Position numbers and translations under genes: made by a program. Positions 16,591-24,771 of a stretch of 64,000 nt of DNA are shown piece by piece; the first letter of the stretch is position 1, and each line of letters opens with the position of its first letter. The notes below the pieces were generated by a model, which saw only the letters and a program-made list of their open reading frames with translations, had not been told where the DNA came from and ran no database searches. This stretch comes from Halosimplex salinum (lineage in GTDB: Archaea > Halobacteriota > Halobacteria > Halobacteriales > Haloarculaceae). Where the stretch lies: the NCBI RefSeq assembly GCF_003730195.1, contig NZ_QWGG01000009.1:1-64000 (forward strand), written 5' to 3'.

Positions 16591-17808
16591 GTGGAGGACC
16601 GTCGCACCGCCGTCATCAAACTCGACACTCCCGAAGGAGCCGATGACTCCCTTCGAGAGACTGTCGAACAGTTCAACCACTGCGCCAACACCGCGAGCGA
16701 GTGGTGCTGGCACGGCGACGACGGCTACCACGTCACCTCCAAAGCCAAAGCCGAACGCGCTCTGTACGACCGACTCCGGGACGAAACCGACCTGACCGCG
16801 AACCTCGTCCAGAAAGGGATCCGCAGGGCGGTCGAAGCCGTCAAAAGCGGCGTCGAACGCCTCAAACGTGGCGAGAACACGTCACAACCGCACTTCTCGG
16901 CAGACAGTGCGGTGTACGACAAGCGGAGCGCGACGTTCCACCGCGACCACGTTTCCCTCTCGACCGTAGACGGGCGCATAGAGTGCGACTACACCCTCCC
17001 CGACGACTCGGAGATCCCGCCGACGAAGTACGTCTCCGACGAGGATTTCGAGTTTCGGATGGCACACTTGCAGTACCGCGGCGGTGACTGGTATCTCCAC
17101 GCTTCGATGCGGAAACTCGAAGCAGACGAGGAACCGTCTGAGTCCGAGTCCAAGCACAGAACAGTCCTTGGTGTGGATTTGGGCGTGAACAACCTCGCTG
17201 TTACTTCGACGGGGCGATTCTGGTCGGCAGACGAGTTCAACCACTGGCGTCGAGAATACGAGAAGCGTCGTGCATCATTCCAGCAGTGTGGCTCTCGCCA
17301 CGCCCACGAAAACATCGAGCGTGTTGGGCAGAAAGAGTACGGACGCTTCGAGATATACCTGCACGCGGTGGCGAACGAACTTATCGAGGAGGCCGTCGAG
17401 AACGACTGCTCGCACATCGTGTTTGAGGATTTGACCCACATTCGGGAGACCATTCCCGAGGCGACGTGGCAACACGTCTGGGCGTTCCGACGCCTCTACG
17501 AGTACGTCGAATACAAGGCCGAGGAACACGGTGTCGAAGCCGTGCAGGTAGACCCGCGTAACACGTCAAAGCGGTGTTCGACGTGTGGATTTACCCACGA
17601 CGACAATCGGTCGGGTGAGTCGTTCGAGTGTCAGCAGTGCGGGTACGAGAATCACGCCGATTACAACGCGGCGAAGAACATCGGTTTGCAGTATCTCCGT
17701 CGTCGGCAAAATGCAGACGATGGAGGCGCACCCGTAGATGTGCGCTTGAATCGCGGGACGCTGAACGTGAGTGGGGAGTACGTGCCCCCTGCCTCGGCTG
17801 AGGCATAG
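16591..17808 (+). CDS. tnpB: TnpB, RNA-guided endonuclease-type transposon protein
   Basis: 405 residues beginning at GTG 16591 (EDRRTAVIKLDTPEG). An N-terminal helix-rich/wedge region is followed by the RuvC-like nuclease. All three catalytic acids are visible: Asp in VLGVDLGVNNLAV (about 195), Glu in IVFEDLTHI (about 283) and Asp in ADYNAAKNIGL (about 360). Between the last two lies the four-Cys zinc finger (CSTCG ... CQQCG, about 330-350). The length and motif order are normal, so the protein is likely active. TnpB is known to cut DNA guided by an omega-RNA made from the element's right end, which helps retain the element after excision. Expression may come from AT-rich sequence just upstream. 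No tnpA accompanies it. Confidence 0.9.
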   Translation: MEDRRTAVIKLDTPEGADDSLRETVEQFNHCANTASEWCWHGDDGYHVTSKAKAERALYDRLRDETDLTANLVQKGIRRAVEAVKSGVERLKRGENTSQPHFSADSAVYDKRSATFHRDHVSLSTVDGRIECDYTLPDDSEIPPTKYVSDEDFEFRMAHLQYRGGDWYLHASMRKLEADEEPSESESKHRTVLGVDLGVNNLAVTSTGRFWSADEFNHWRREYEKRRASFQQCGSRHAHENIERVGQKEYGRFEIYLHAVANELIEEAVENDCSHIVFEDLTHIRETIPEATWQHVWAFRRLYEYVEYKAEEHGVEAVQVDPRNTSKRCSTCGFTHDDNRSGESFECQQCGYENHADYNAAKNIGLQYLRRRQNADDGGAPVDVRLNRGTLNVSGEYVPPASAEA

Positions 17809-17905
17809 AACGGGAGTCCACGCGAAAGCCTCGGGGTCGTACGGAAATCGAAGATTTCCGTGATGACGAGAGACTCGTCTCTCGAACCACTTGACCCCGA
17901 GGCGA
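17809..17905 (+). ncRNA. probable omega-RNA scaffold at the right end of the TnpB element
   Basis: GCCTCGGGGTC (17828-17838) pairs perfectly with GACCCCGAGGC (17893-17903). Inside this 11-bp stem are two more perfect 8-bp hairpins: CGGAAATC/GATTTCCG (17842-17849 with 17853-17860, 3-nt loop) and CGAGAGAC/GTCTCTCG (17867-17874 with 17877-17884). Together they form a three-way junction. In known TnpB systems the scaffold RNA comes from the tnpB 3' end and right end, and the guide lies just beyond the right end. By that rule the guide here would start near 17904 and match the flanking gene's 3' end. The RNA's 5' boundary within tnpB is not visible. Confidence 0.65.
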
Positions 17906-17906
17906 T

Positions 17907-19262
17907 TTACTCCTTCTCGTAGACCGGCCACCGGAGACCCACGTCGGGGAGGCGCCACCGGAGTTCGAGGCCGACCCACGTCAGCGCCGAGCCGAGACCG
18001 ACGAGCGCCGCCGCGAACTCCGGGCGCCCCATCCACACCGGCGAGAGGAAGATGACGCCGTTGACGATCCGCGAGGGAACGACCGCCGTCACCAGGTCGC
18101 TGAGCAGGTCCAGCGGGTCGAACCCGCCGCCGTCCGAACCCTCGGCGGTCCGCGATTCGAGACCGAGTCGGGCCGCGCTCTCACCACCCGCGCTCTCCGG
18201 GCCCGTCTCCAGTCGCTCCACGTCGTAGGGGTGTGAGACCGGGACCGACCAGGCGATCGCCCCCTCTCGGTCGACCTCGACGACGCGCTTGCCGTGCGTG
18301 TCGGCGATCAGCGTGTGACCGTTCGGGAGGCGGTCGGCGTCGCGTGGCCACTGGATGCGAGCGTCCTGCCACTGCCAGGTCCGCTCCCAGACGCCGTCGG
18401 CTGCCGTCGTCGCCTCGCCGGAGTCGGGGTCGACGCGCTGGTACTCGACGATCCGCCCGTTCTCCGAGTCGGCGACGAGGACGGCCGGTCCGCCCCGCTC
18501 GGGCGGGATGTAGTCGGGGTTGTGCTGCTCGTAGAGCGTGTCGTAGTCGCCCTCGCTCCCGAGCGTCCACTCGTCGACGAGGCCGGTCTCGCGGTCGAGG
18601 AAGACGACCTGATCCTGGTTGCGGAGGCTGACCATCACGCGGCCGTCGTCGAGGAGCGACACGTCGTTGATGTGCGCCCAGTCTTCGGGATAGGGCCCGC
18701 CGCCTTCGACGGGGAAGTCGCTCTGGGCGTCCCAGCGCCACTCGACGAGTTCCGTCGTCGTGTTCACCAGGAACACCTGGTCGTCGACGATGTCGGCGAT
18801 CAGGATCCGTTCGTCGTCGACGCGGACGTGGTCGTGCCACTCCGCGGCGAGTTCGCGGCCGTCGTAGCGTGCGTAGACTTCGCGGGTCTCCCCGGTCGAG
18901 AGATTCACCCGTTCGATCACGTTCCGGGTGCAGGGCGGCGACTCGCAGGTAGGACCGCTGGCGTGTATCGTGTCGGTCGCGGCGTACTCGACGGTGAGCG
19001 ACTCGTTCTCGACGGGGTCGACGTCGAAGTACTTCGTGCGGTCGTCGTCGTAGTACAGGAGGCTCCCGTTCGGGCGCCACGCGACGATCGTTCCGAACTT
19101 CGCTGACTCGGTGACGACCGTGTGACCGTCGCGGGGTTCCGGTCGCGGCACGTCGTCGGCGCTGGCGGTCGTGGGCGCCGTCGCCGCGCCGTAGGCGAGG
19201 CCGGCGACCGAGACGACGAGGAGCGCCGCGAGCGCGAGTCTGAGCGTCCGGCGTGAGACCAT
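17907..19262 (-). CDS. arylsulfotransferase-like beta-propeller protein, membrane-anchored
   Basis: 451 residues. An N-terminal hydrophobic segment (LRLALAALLVVSVAGLAYG) serves as signal or anchor. About 300 residues then form propeller-like blades, including WHDHVRVDDERILIADI, AHINDVSLLDDGRVMVSLRN and WPRDADRLPNGHTLIADTHGKRVVEVD, as in the arylsulfotransferase (ASST) family. Two hydrophobic stretches follow at the C-terminus (about 385-430). ASST enzymes transfer sulfate between phenols via His, and several His are present here, but the transferase activity of archaeal members is not proven. The cysteine pair CESPPC may be a disulfide outside the cell. The TnpB element's right end touches its stop codon. 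Confidence 0.75.
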   Translation of the reverse strand: MVSRRTLRLALAALLVVSVAGLAYGAATAPTTASADDVPRPEPRDGHTVVTESAKFGTIVAWRPNGSLLYYDDDRTKYFDVDPVENESLTVEYAATDTIHASGPTCESPPCTRNVIERVNLSTGETREVYARYDGRELAAEWHDHVRVDDERILIADIVDDQVFLVNTTTELVEWRWDAQSDFPVEGGGPYPEDWAHINDVSLLDDGRVMVSLRNQDQVVFLDRETGLVDEWTLGSEGDYDTLYEQHNPDYIPPERGGPAVLVADSENGRIVEYQRVDPDSGEATTAADGVWERTWQWQDARIQWPRDADRLPNGHTLIADTHGKRVVEVDREGAIAWSVPVSHPYDVERLETGPESAGGESAARLGLESRTAEGSDGGGFDPLDLLSDLVTAVVPSRIVNGVIFLSPVWMGRPEFAAALVGLGSALTWVGLELRWRLPDVGLRWPVYEKE

Positions 19263-19409
19263 CTGGTGGGTCGGTCCTCTCGGCCGACGCTAATAAACGG
19301 TCGTCCTCTCGGGGCGGATCGACGGGTCCGAGCGGCGCGCCGTCCGGCAGGTGCCCACGGTTGCGAAGGCAGGCCGAAGGGCTACGGCTCGGTGAACCGA
19401 GCATCCGCC

Positions 19410-20213
19410 ATGAGCCAGAACGACGACTCGGGCGCGTGGCGGACGACGCGCGACCACGAGGAGATCCAGGAGTGGGCGGTCGAGCGCGACGCCGTCCCAG
19501 TCGACCGCGGCGCCAGCCAGCCGGACATCGCGTTCGAGCGCGAACCCGCGGACGCGATGCCCTGGAGCCGCTTCTTCGGTATCTTCGACAGCGAGGACCT
19601 GGTGTTCCGATACCGGCCGGACGCCGACGAGGTCGGTCCGAACCACGAGGTCGTGAGCCAGGACGCGAGCGGTGACACCGGGGCGGCGAGCGTCGAGACG
19701 CGCCGGTCCCGGACCGCGGACTCCGAACACCTGGGACAGTCGGACACCGGCGAATCGGAGCCGGCCACGCACGACGAGGCCGGGAGTGAGGACGAGTCCG
19801 CCGGGAACGCGGGCGCCGCTCAGCGGACGACGACCGCCGACCAGGCTCGCGGTCCGACGGCGGCGGCGGACCAGCTCGTCCTCGACAGCGTCCACGAACA
19901 CCGCCCCGGTCTGGGCGACTCGCAGGACGAACACGTCGCGCTCGAGAACGCCGGGGACGAACCGCTCGACCTCTCCGGGTGGCGACTCCGCAACGGCGAC
20001 GGCCGCACGTTCGAGTTCCCGCCGGCAACGACGCTCGACCCCGGTAACTCACTGCGCGTCCACAGCGGCGAGGGCCGAGACGAGGAAGCGGACTACTGGG
20101 GCGCCGACGGCGTGGTGTGGGAGGGCCGCGGTGAGACCGTGATCGTCGAGACGCCCGACGGCCGCCGCGTGCTCGAAGCGGACTACAAGAGCGGCAGTTC
20201 GGACGCGCCGTAG
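19410..20213 (+). CDS. lamin-tail-domain (LTD) protein with acidic linker
   Basis: 267 residues starting MSQNDDSGAWRTTRDHEE. The N-terminal ~75 residues are an unrecognised charged domain (DHEEIQEWAVERDAVP...). A long Ser/Thr/Asp/Glu linker follows (about 80-155). The last ~100 residues form a lamin-tail domain, shown by EHVALENAGDEPLDLSGWRLRN and a GRTFEFP... terminal strand. LTDs are immunoglobulin-like folds often found on surface or nuclease proteins in prokaryotes. No signal peptide is visible. The frame opens 48 codons earlier, but the ATG at 19410 begins the protein-like part. It is divergent from the ASST-like gene. Confidence 0.75.
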   Translation: MSQNDDSGAWRTTRDHEEIQEWAVERDAVPVDRGASQPDIAFEREPADAMPWSRFFGIFDSEDLVFRYRPDADEVGPNHEVVSQDASGDTGAASVETRRSRTADSEHLGQSDTGESEPATHDEAGSEDESAGNAGAAQRTTTADQARGPTAAADQLVLDSVHEHRPGLGDSQDEHVALENAGDEPLDLSGWRLRNGDGRTFEFPPATTLDPGNSLRVHSGEGRDEEADYWGADGVVWEGRGETVIVETPDGRRVLEADYKSGSSDAP

Positions 20214-20227
20214 CGCCTGCCCGGCGG

Positions 20228-20596
20228 TCAGCGGTCGAGCGACGCGATGCGGTCGGCGATCGGTTCGACGCGTTCGTCGGCCGCGAGCGCCTGGCAGATG
20301 GCGTCGGGGTCGGCGACGAGTCGGTAGCGCGGCCGCCCCTTGCCGGTCGCGCTGGTGTCGTCGCGCGACCCCTCGACGAGGTCCTCGGCGTCGAGTTCGT
20401 TCAGCGTCCGCGAGACCTCGGCCTCGGTCATCCGCCCGAGTACTTCGTCCGAGACGGCGTCCATGGCCTCGTTGCACGCCCCGCGGATCTCACCGGCGTG
20501 GGCGGGCGTCCGACCGCGGACCGATAGTTCGGTCACGCCCGCGAGCACGACGTGCGCGGACAGCGACGCCGAATCGAGTTCCACAGATTCGCTCAT
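20228..20596 (-). CDS. winged-helix transcriptional regulator-like protein
   Basis: 122 residues. The segment from about 50 to 95 (VLGRMTEAEVSRTLNELDAEDLVEG followed by GRPRYRLV) has the pattern of a winged helix-turn-helix: recognition helix, Leu-rich helix and a basic wing with an RYRL strand. The N-terminal part is a short helical region. No effector domain is seen, so it is a minimal DNA-binding protein, perhaps acting on its own promoter or on the divergent gene's region. It stops 15 bases after the LTD gene on the other strand (convergent). The family is not certain. Confidence 0.65.
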   Translation of the reverse strand: MSESVELDSASLSAHVVLAGVTELSVRGRTPAHAGEIRGACNEAMDAVSDEVLGRMTEAEVSRTLNELDAEDLVEGSRDDTSATGKGRPRYRLVADPDAICQALAADERVEPIADRIASLDR

Positions 20597-20664
20597 GGGT
20601 ATCTATCAACACCGACGTGTCATAATGATTGTGACAGAACCGGGCGTGGAGGCCCCGGTCCCGG

Positions 20665-21357
20665 TCACGTGGACGTCGAGGTCGTCGTGTTCCGGGAGGG
20701 GAGCTTCGGGATCAGCCACGAGAGGAACGCGTCGGGACTGCGGGTCTGGGTCCAGACGCGGCCGTCGCCCTCAAACTCGCAGACCAGTCCCTCGCCGCTG
20801 AACAGCGTCGACTTCAGGCCGCCGACCTTCCGCACGTCAAACGAGAGCGAGTCCTCGAAGGCGACGATGTGGCCGGTGTCCACGACGAACGACTCCCCGG
20901 CCGTCACGTCGTGTTCGTCGATGGCGCCGTAACTCGACAGGAACACCGGGCCGGTTCCCGACATACGGAGGAGGAAGAGCCCCTCGCCGCCGAAGAACGT
21001 CTTCGCGCCGCCGAACTCCGTGTCGACATCGACCGACGGGTCGGAAGCCAGGAACGACGACGACTGGACGTACAGCGTCTCGTCGTCGAGCCGGTGGTGT
21101 TGCACGTCACCCGACAGCGCCGGCGCGAGCTGGAGTTGTCCCGGTTCCGACGCGGTGAACGTGTTCATGAAGAACGACTCCCCGCCGAACAGCGACCGAG
21201 AGAGGGACTTCAGGACGCCGCCCTCGGCGCTCGTCGTCACGTCGATGTGGGGCGCCTTGCTCACCATCGCTCCGGCCTCAGCCCGAACCGATTCGCCCGC
21301 CTCGAGATCCAGCGTCAACTGTGCGTAGGACGGTCTGTGACCGATGTCGTACTCCAT
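20665..21357 (-). CDS. AIM24/TIGR00266 family protein
   Basis: 230 residues; begins MEYDIGHRPSYAQLTLDL. The AIM24 beta-rich fold is shown by the repeated glycine-strand motifs SESVRAEAGAMVSKAPHIDV-type opening, SRSLFGGESFFMNTF (about 52-66), GGAKTFFGGEGLFLLRMSG (about 117) and GGLKSTLFSGEGLV (about 180). This is the classical triple FGGEG-like pattern. The family is widespread in bacteria and archaea and its molecular role is unsettled, with links to membrane or mitochondrial integrity in yeast. The C-terminal tail (RNTTTSTST) is Thr/Ser-rich. It stands alone on the minus strand. Confidence 0.85.
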   Translation of the reverse strand: MEYDIGHRPSYAQLTLDLEAGESVRAEAGAMVSKAPHIDVTTSAEGGVLKSLSRSLFGGESFFMNTFTASEPGQLQLAPALSGDVQHHRLDDETLYVQSSSFLASDPSVDVDTEFGGAKTFFGGEGLFLLRMSGTGPVFLSSYGAIDEHDVTAGESFVVDTGHIVAFEDSLSFDVRKVGGLKSTLFSGEGLVCEFEGDGRVWTQTRSPDAFLSWLIPKLPSRNTTTSTST

Positions 21358-21584
21358 GTCGACCTGTACACCGGCCCCCTTCTGGTTAGTTCTTTCCGAC
21401 AGGTTGCCAGTTCCTCCGGTCGGTGCCGCTCGACGCCCGCGCGGTCAGTCGCCCGACCGGGCGACGAAGTAGATCTGTCTTACCGGATCGAGGGTGAGAC
21501 GGGTCGTTCGCGACGCCGAACCCCGGGACGGTCGCCGACCGTTTCCGCCATCATAACAATCCGTGTGGCGGTCCGGGAGGGGGT

Positions 21585-23066
21585 ATGTCGAACGACACGC
21601 CGTCGCTCCGTGCGGGAGCACTCGACAGGCGAACGCTACTGCAGGTACTCGCGGGCGCCGGCGCGCTCGGAACGGCTGCCGCCGGATCGGTCGCGGCGAC
21701 GGACGACGGAACGGGCGCCGGGAGCGAGGGGGAATCGACCGCGGGCTTCGGCCGTCGGTTCGTCTTCGAACAGGACGACGAGCGGGTTCAGGTAGAACCG
21801 CTCACCGGGTCGGAACCGGTCGAGTCGTTCTACGACCTGCGGATCCCCGAGAAGTACGAGGGCGACAACGGCGCGACGGACCCTGGCGAGAGGCCCTACT
21901 ACATGTCCGTCGGGACGCAGGATATCCAGCGGCCGTCGACCTCGCTCCTCTTCTTCTACGACGGACCGAACGGGGTGAGTCTCGTCGCCGTCCACGACGC
22001 GCAGGACGACGACGGCGGGTCCGTCACGTGGACGGTCTCGGGCGTCCCCGAAAGCGTCGACTGGCTCGTCAAAGACGACTTCTACCTGTTCGAGTCGGGG
22101 GACCGGCCCGACAGCAACTACGACAACTGGGACACCGACGGGACGACCCACGAGATAGACTGGACGTGGGGCGCGAGCAGGGGCGACGGCGGCGCGCTGG
22201 GGTATCTCGACGCCGGGACCGCCGTCGATATCGATCCGGCGTTCAACGAGGCCGCGGCGCTCTACGACGAACACTACGAGGGCGAAGTCGACGAGTGGCA
22301 GATGCTCTCGGCCGAGGAATCGGACGACGGAGATGGGGGCGGGGACGGGGACGGGAAGGAAGACGGGAACGGGATCCGCCGGATCGACCTCGACCTCGAC
22401 CAGCCCCTGACGGTCGCGGTCGAGCGGAGCATCACGGGCGAGGACTCGCCGTTCGACCTCTCCGTCGCCCCGCCCGACGGGAGCATCAACGTCGAGAGCG
22501 AGGGCCTGATACCTGTCGAGATAGACTGCCCCGACCCCTCGGCGATCGACACCGACTCGATCGGGTTCGGCGCGCCCGAGGCGGTCGACGAGGGCGACGG
22601 CGCGACGCCGGAACACGACAGCCACGGCGACGAGAAGTGCAAACTCCACTTCGACGTCGACGAGAGCGACCTCGAACCCGATATCGACACCGCGAAGATC
22701 GTCGGCGAAGTCGACTGGCTCGGCGAGGACGACGAGAGCGACGGAAACGGCGGCGACGGCGGAAACCGCGGAGACGGCGGAGACGATGAGGAGGACGGGG
22801 ACGAGGGAGACGACAACCTGATTCCGTTCTCTCTCTCCGACGCCGTCGACGTCTTCGACCCCACCGACGACGAGGACGAAGATGAAGACGAAGGCAAGGG
22901 CAAGGGCAAGGGCAAGGGCAAGGGCAAGGGCAAGGGCAAGGGCAAGGGCAAGGGCAAGGGCAAGGGCAAGGGCAAGGGCAAGGGCAAGGGCAAGGGCAAG
23001 GGCAAGGGCAAGGGCAAGGGCGAGGACAACGACGGAAACGGTCCGCCGGACCACGCCGAGAACTGA
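21585..23066 (+). CDS. exported acidic protein with (Gly-Lys)21 tract
   Basis: 493 residues. A Tat-like signal (LDRRTLLQVLAGAGALGTAAAGSVAA) precedes an acidic body of about 400 residues. That body contains a possible calcium- or carbohydrate-type domain (FYDLRIPEKY..., YNWDTDGTTHEIDW) and an ILDLDLDQP-type C-terminal half. From about 437 to 478 comes an uninterrupted Gly-Lys tract made of 21 identical GGCAAG codon pairs (22893-23018), flanked by very acidic sequence and a short EDNDGNGPPDHAEN end. The positive tract between acidic stretches is striking in a halophile. The rest of the protein is not recognised. It may bind DNA, polyanionic sugars or its own acidic flanks. There is no membrane anchor at the C-terminus. 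Confidence 0.8.
   Translation: MSNDTPSLRAGALDRRTLLQVLAGAGALGTAAAGSVAATDDGTGAGSEGESTAGFGRRFVFEQDDERVQVEPLTGSEPVESFYDLRIPEKYEGDNGATDPGERPYYMSVGTQDIQRPSTSLLFFYDGPNGVSLVAVHDAQDDDGGSVTWTVSGVPESVDWLVKDDFYLFESGDRPDSNYDNWDTDGTTHEIDWTWGASRGDGGALGYLDAGTAVDIDPAFNEAAALYDEHYEGEVDEWQMLSAEESDDGDGGGDGDGKEDGNGIRRIDLDLDQPLTVAVERSITGEDSPFDLSVAPPDGSINVESEGLIPVEIDCPDPSAIDTDSIGFGAPEAVDEGDGATPEHDSHGDEKCKLHFDVDESDLEPDIDTAKIVGEVDWLGEDDESDGNGGDGGNRGDGGDDEEDGDEGDDNLIPFSLSDAVDVFDPTDDEDEDEDEGKGKGKGKGKGKGKGKGKGKGKGKGKGKGKGKGKGKGKGKGKGEDNDGNGPPDHAEN
22893..23018 (+). repeat. perfect hexanucleotide repeat (GGCAAG)x21
   Basis: Twenty-one uninterrupted copies of GGCAAG lie inside the coding frame and encode (Gly-Lys)21; the next unit is GGCGAG. 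Slippage here would change the length by two residues without changing the frame. Such a pure tract suggests recent expansion. Confidence 0.95.
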
Positions 23067-23101
23067 GAGCCGCTCGGCGTCAGACCGCCGAGACGGCGGC
23101 C

Positions 23102-23854
23102 TTATTCGCTGTCGAGCGGCGCGTCGGCGCGATAGGTGATACCCATCGGGAGTCCCTTCGCGTCGGTCGGCGGGTCCGCCGGGAGCGTGCGGAGGGTGCC
23201 GTCACCGGGCGCGGCGGTGTAGGCCAGCGCCATCGCGTCGAGGACGTCGGCGACAGCGACTTCGTGGCCCTCGGTGGACGCAGCGGCCGCCTGCACGGCG
23301 GGCGGCGCGTCGCGGTCGTACTGCGCCAGCGTGCGCATCCGCTCCGCGTAGCCGGCCGCGTACGCCTTCGAGTGTTCGAGCGGTTCGCCGGCGAACGCCC
23401 GGAAGCAGACCTCGGGATTGGACTCGGCGAACGCCGCGTGTGCCTCCGGGACGTTCCGGAGCAGTTCGTCGACGGCGGCGATCGCGTCGCTCATCGCGAA
23501 CGCTCGCTCGGTGATCCCCCGTCCCGCCTTGCGCTCGTTGACCCGCTGAGCCGCCGGATACCGCCGCTTTCGCGTCGCCTCGCGGACCGGCGGCGTGACG
23601 ACCGTCCGGCCCATCGGACCGAGAACCTCCCGTGCGAGTTCGTCACAGCGACGCCCCTCCTCGCCCTCCTCGACGAGACCGATCGGCAGGTCGACCAGCA
23701 CGCGCTCGGCGACCTCTTCGTAGCGTACCCAGAGGTCGCCGACCTCCTCGAAGACGGCGGCGTGGTCGAACCCCGACGGGTCGAACGCCACCGCGACCCA
23801 CGACCCGCCCGACCAGTCGACGCCGACGTACAGCGGCCCCTCCGTCTCGCTCAT
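23102..23854 (-). CDS. DUF429-family protein (RNase H-like fold)
   Basis: 250 residues from MSETEGPLYVGVDWSGG. The opening YVGVDWSGGSWVAVAFD resembles the first beta-hairpin and catalytic-type Asp of the RNase H-like/DUF429 family. It is followed by VDLPIGL, PPVREATRKRRYPAAQRVNER and an AFAMSDAI...VDELL helix, then ESNPEVCFRAFAG and VLDAMALAYTA, all typical DUF429 blocks. The biochemical role of the family is unknown. The ATG at 23854 gives the canonical start; a longer frame begins at 23881. It is convergent with the (GK)n gene, 35 bases apart. Confidence 0.8.
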   Translation of the reverse strand: MSETEGPLYVGVDWSGGSWVAVAFDPSGFDHAAVFEEVGDLWVRYEEVAERVLVDLPIGLVEEGEEGRRCDELAREVLGPMGRTVVTPPVREATRKRRYPAAQRVNERKAGRGITERAFAMSDAIAAVDELLRNVPEAHAAFAESNPEVCFRAFAGEPLEHSKAYAAGYAERMRTLAQYDRDAPPAVQAAAASTEGHEVAVADVLDAMALAYTAAPGDGTLRTLPADPPTDAKGLPMGITYRADAPLDSE

Positions 23855-23993
23855 TGTCGGAATTTCAACGCCCCCGGGCAATAACCCCTTCCCCGCACGT
23901 CAGACATCTCCGACGCCTCCGTACGCCGGCGATTCCCGCGCGCCACCCTCTGAGCCCCCCGTGAAGGGTCGTGGTAACGCTTCTCTCGGAACT

Positions 23994-24000
23994 CTTATAC
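23994..24000 (+). promoter_or_regulatory. TATA box of the cold-shock triplet
   Basis: CTTATAC at 23994-24000, preceded by a GGAAC-like BRE, lies 27 bases before the ATG at 24027. Transcription would begin almost at the start codon. No other promoter is seen before the second and third copies, so one transcript probably covers all three. Confidence 0.55.
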
Positions 24001-24026
24001 ATCCCCCGCGTCTGTGTTTAGTCGCA

Positions 24027-24221
24027 ATGGCATCCGGTAAGGTTGACTTCTTCAACGACACGGGCGGTTACGGTTTCATCGAGACTGAGGACGCTGACGA
24101 CGACGTTTTCTTCCACATGGAGGACGTGGGCGGTCCGGACCTCGAAGAGGGACAGGAAGTGGAGTTCGACATCGAGCAGGCCGACAAGGGCCCGCGAGCG
24201 ACCAACCTGGAGCGCCTCTAA
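24027..24221 (+). CDS. cspA: cold-shock protein, copy 1 of a tandem triplet
   Basis: A complete 64-residue cold-shock domain: KVDFFNDTGGYGFIET carries RNP1 (GYGFI) and DVFFHMEDV carries RNP2 (VFFHM). The five-strand OB fold binds single-stranded RNA or DNA and acts as an RNA chaperone. The protein is identical to that of copy 2. The stop codon TAA shares its last base with the ATG of copy 2 (TAATG), indicating translational coupling. The family's usual length is 64-70 residues. A frame extending to 23961 is ignored because ATG 24027 lies just after a TATA box and begins the canonical domain. Confidence 0.95.
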   Translation: MASGKVDFFNDTGGYGFIETEDADDDVFFHMEDVGGPDLEEGQEVEFDIEQADKGPRATNLERL

Positions 24222-24415
24222 TGGCCTCCGGAAAGGTCGACTTCTTCAACGACACCGGCGGTTACGGTTTCATCGAGACTGAGGACGCGGACGACGACGT
24301 ATTCTTCCACATGGAAGACGTCGGCGGCCCCGACCTCGAAGAAGGTCAGGAAGTCGAGTTCGACATCGAGCAGGCCGACAAAGGCCCGCGAGCGACCAAC
24401 CTGGAGCGCCTCTAA
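24221..24415 (+). CDS. cspA: cold-shock protein, copy 2 of a tandem triplet
   Basis: It encodes exactly the same 64 residues as copy 1 while differing at synonymous positions (for example GGAAAGGTCGACTTC against GGTAAGGTTGACTTC). The start overlaps the stop of copy 1 by one base, and its own stop overlaps the start of copy 3 in the same way. The identical protein with synonymous divergence points to purifying selection or partial gene conversion rather than a very recent copy. Confidence 0.95.
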   Translation: MASGKVDFFNDTGGYGFIETEDADDDVFFHMEDVGGPDLEEGQEVEFDIEQADKGPRATNLERL

Positions 24416-24609
24416 TGGCCTCCGGCAAAGTCGACTTCTTCAACGACACGGGCGGTTACGGCTTCATCGAGACCGAGGACGCGGACGACGACGTATTCTT
24501 CCACATGGAAGACGTCGGCGGCCCCGACCTCGAAGAGGGCCAGGAAGTGGAGTTCGACATCGAGCAGGCCGACAAGGGCCCGCGCGCCACGAACCTCACG
24601 CGACAGTAA
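24415..24609 (+). CDS. cspA: cold-shock protein, copy 3 of a tandem triplet
   Basis: 64 residues, identical to copies 1 and 2 until the last three, where LERL becomes LTRQ. It starts on the last base of copy 2's stop codon and ends with TAA at 24607-24609. RNP1 and RNP2 are intact, so it should bind nucleic acid as well as the others. A 7-bp hairpin 22 bases after its stop may end the transcript. Confidence 0.95.
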   Translation: MASGKVDFFNDTGGYGFIETEDADDDVFFHMEDVGGPDLEEGQEVEFDIEQADKGPRATNLTRQ

Positions 24610-24630
24610 GTCGCACTCTCTAACTACGGC

Positions 24631-24647
24631 GTCAGCGTTCCGCTGAC
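24631..24647. terminator. hairpin downstream of the cold-shock triplet
   Basis: GTCAGCG (24631-24637) and CGCTGAC (24641-24647) form a perfect 7-bp stem with a TTC loop. No clear U-run follows, so a role as terminator or mRNA-stabilising stem is only suggested. Confidence 0.3.
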
Positions 24648-24771
24648 TCCGAATTCTACACTCTCACCCACCGAGCGACGGCGCCCGCGCCGCCGCTCGC
24701 CGTGAGACGACATCCGACACCACCGAGCGACGCGTACAGCGGTAGAAACGGGCGACAGCGCCGAGTCGCGA

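Larger units (their letters stand above)
16540..17905 (+). mobile_element. solitary TnpB element (IS1341-type, IS200/IS605 superfamily)
   Basis: The segment holds one tnpB gene and no tnpA, so it belongs to the IS1341-like group that cannot move by its own TnpA. The left end is set roughly where GC-rich sequence changes to AT-rich (TCCCTAATATGTTAAGTAAC, about 16548-16567). The right end is the inverted-repeat structure ending near 17903, four bases before the stop codon of the neighbouring convergent gene. IS200/IS605 elements leave no target duplication, so ends cannot be fixed by that means. The element sits between the Gln/His-rich frame and the arylsulfotransferase-like gene and disrupts neither. 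Confidence 0.7.
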
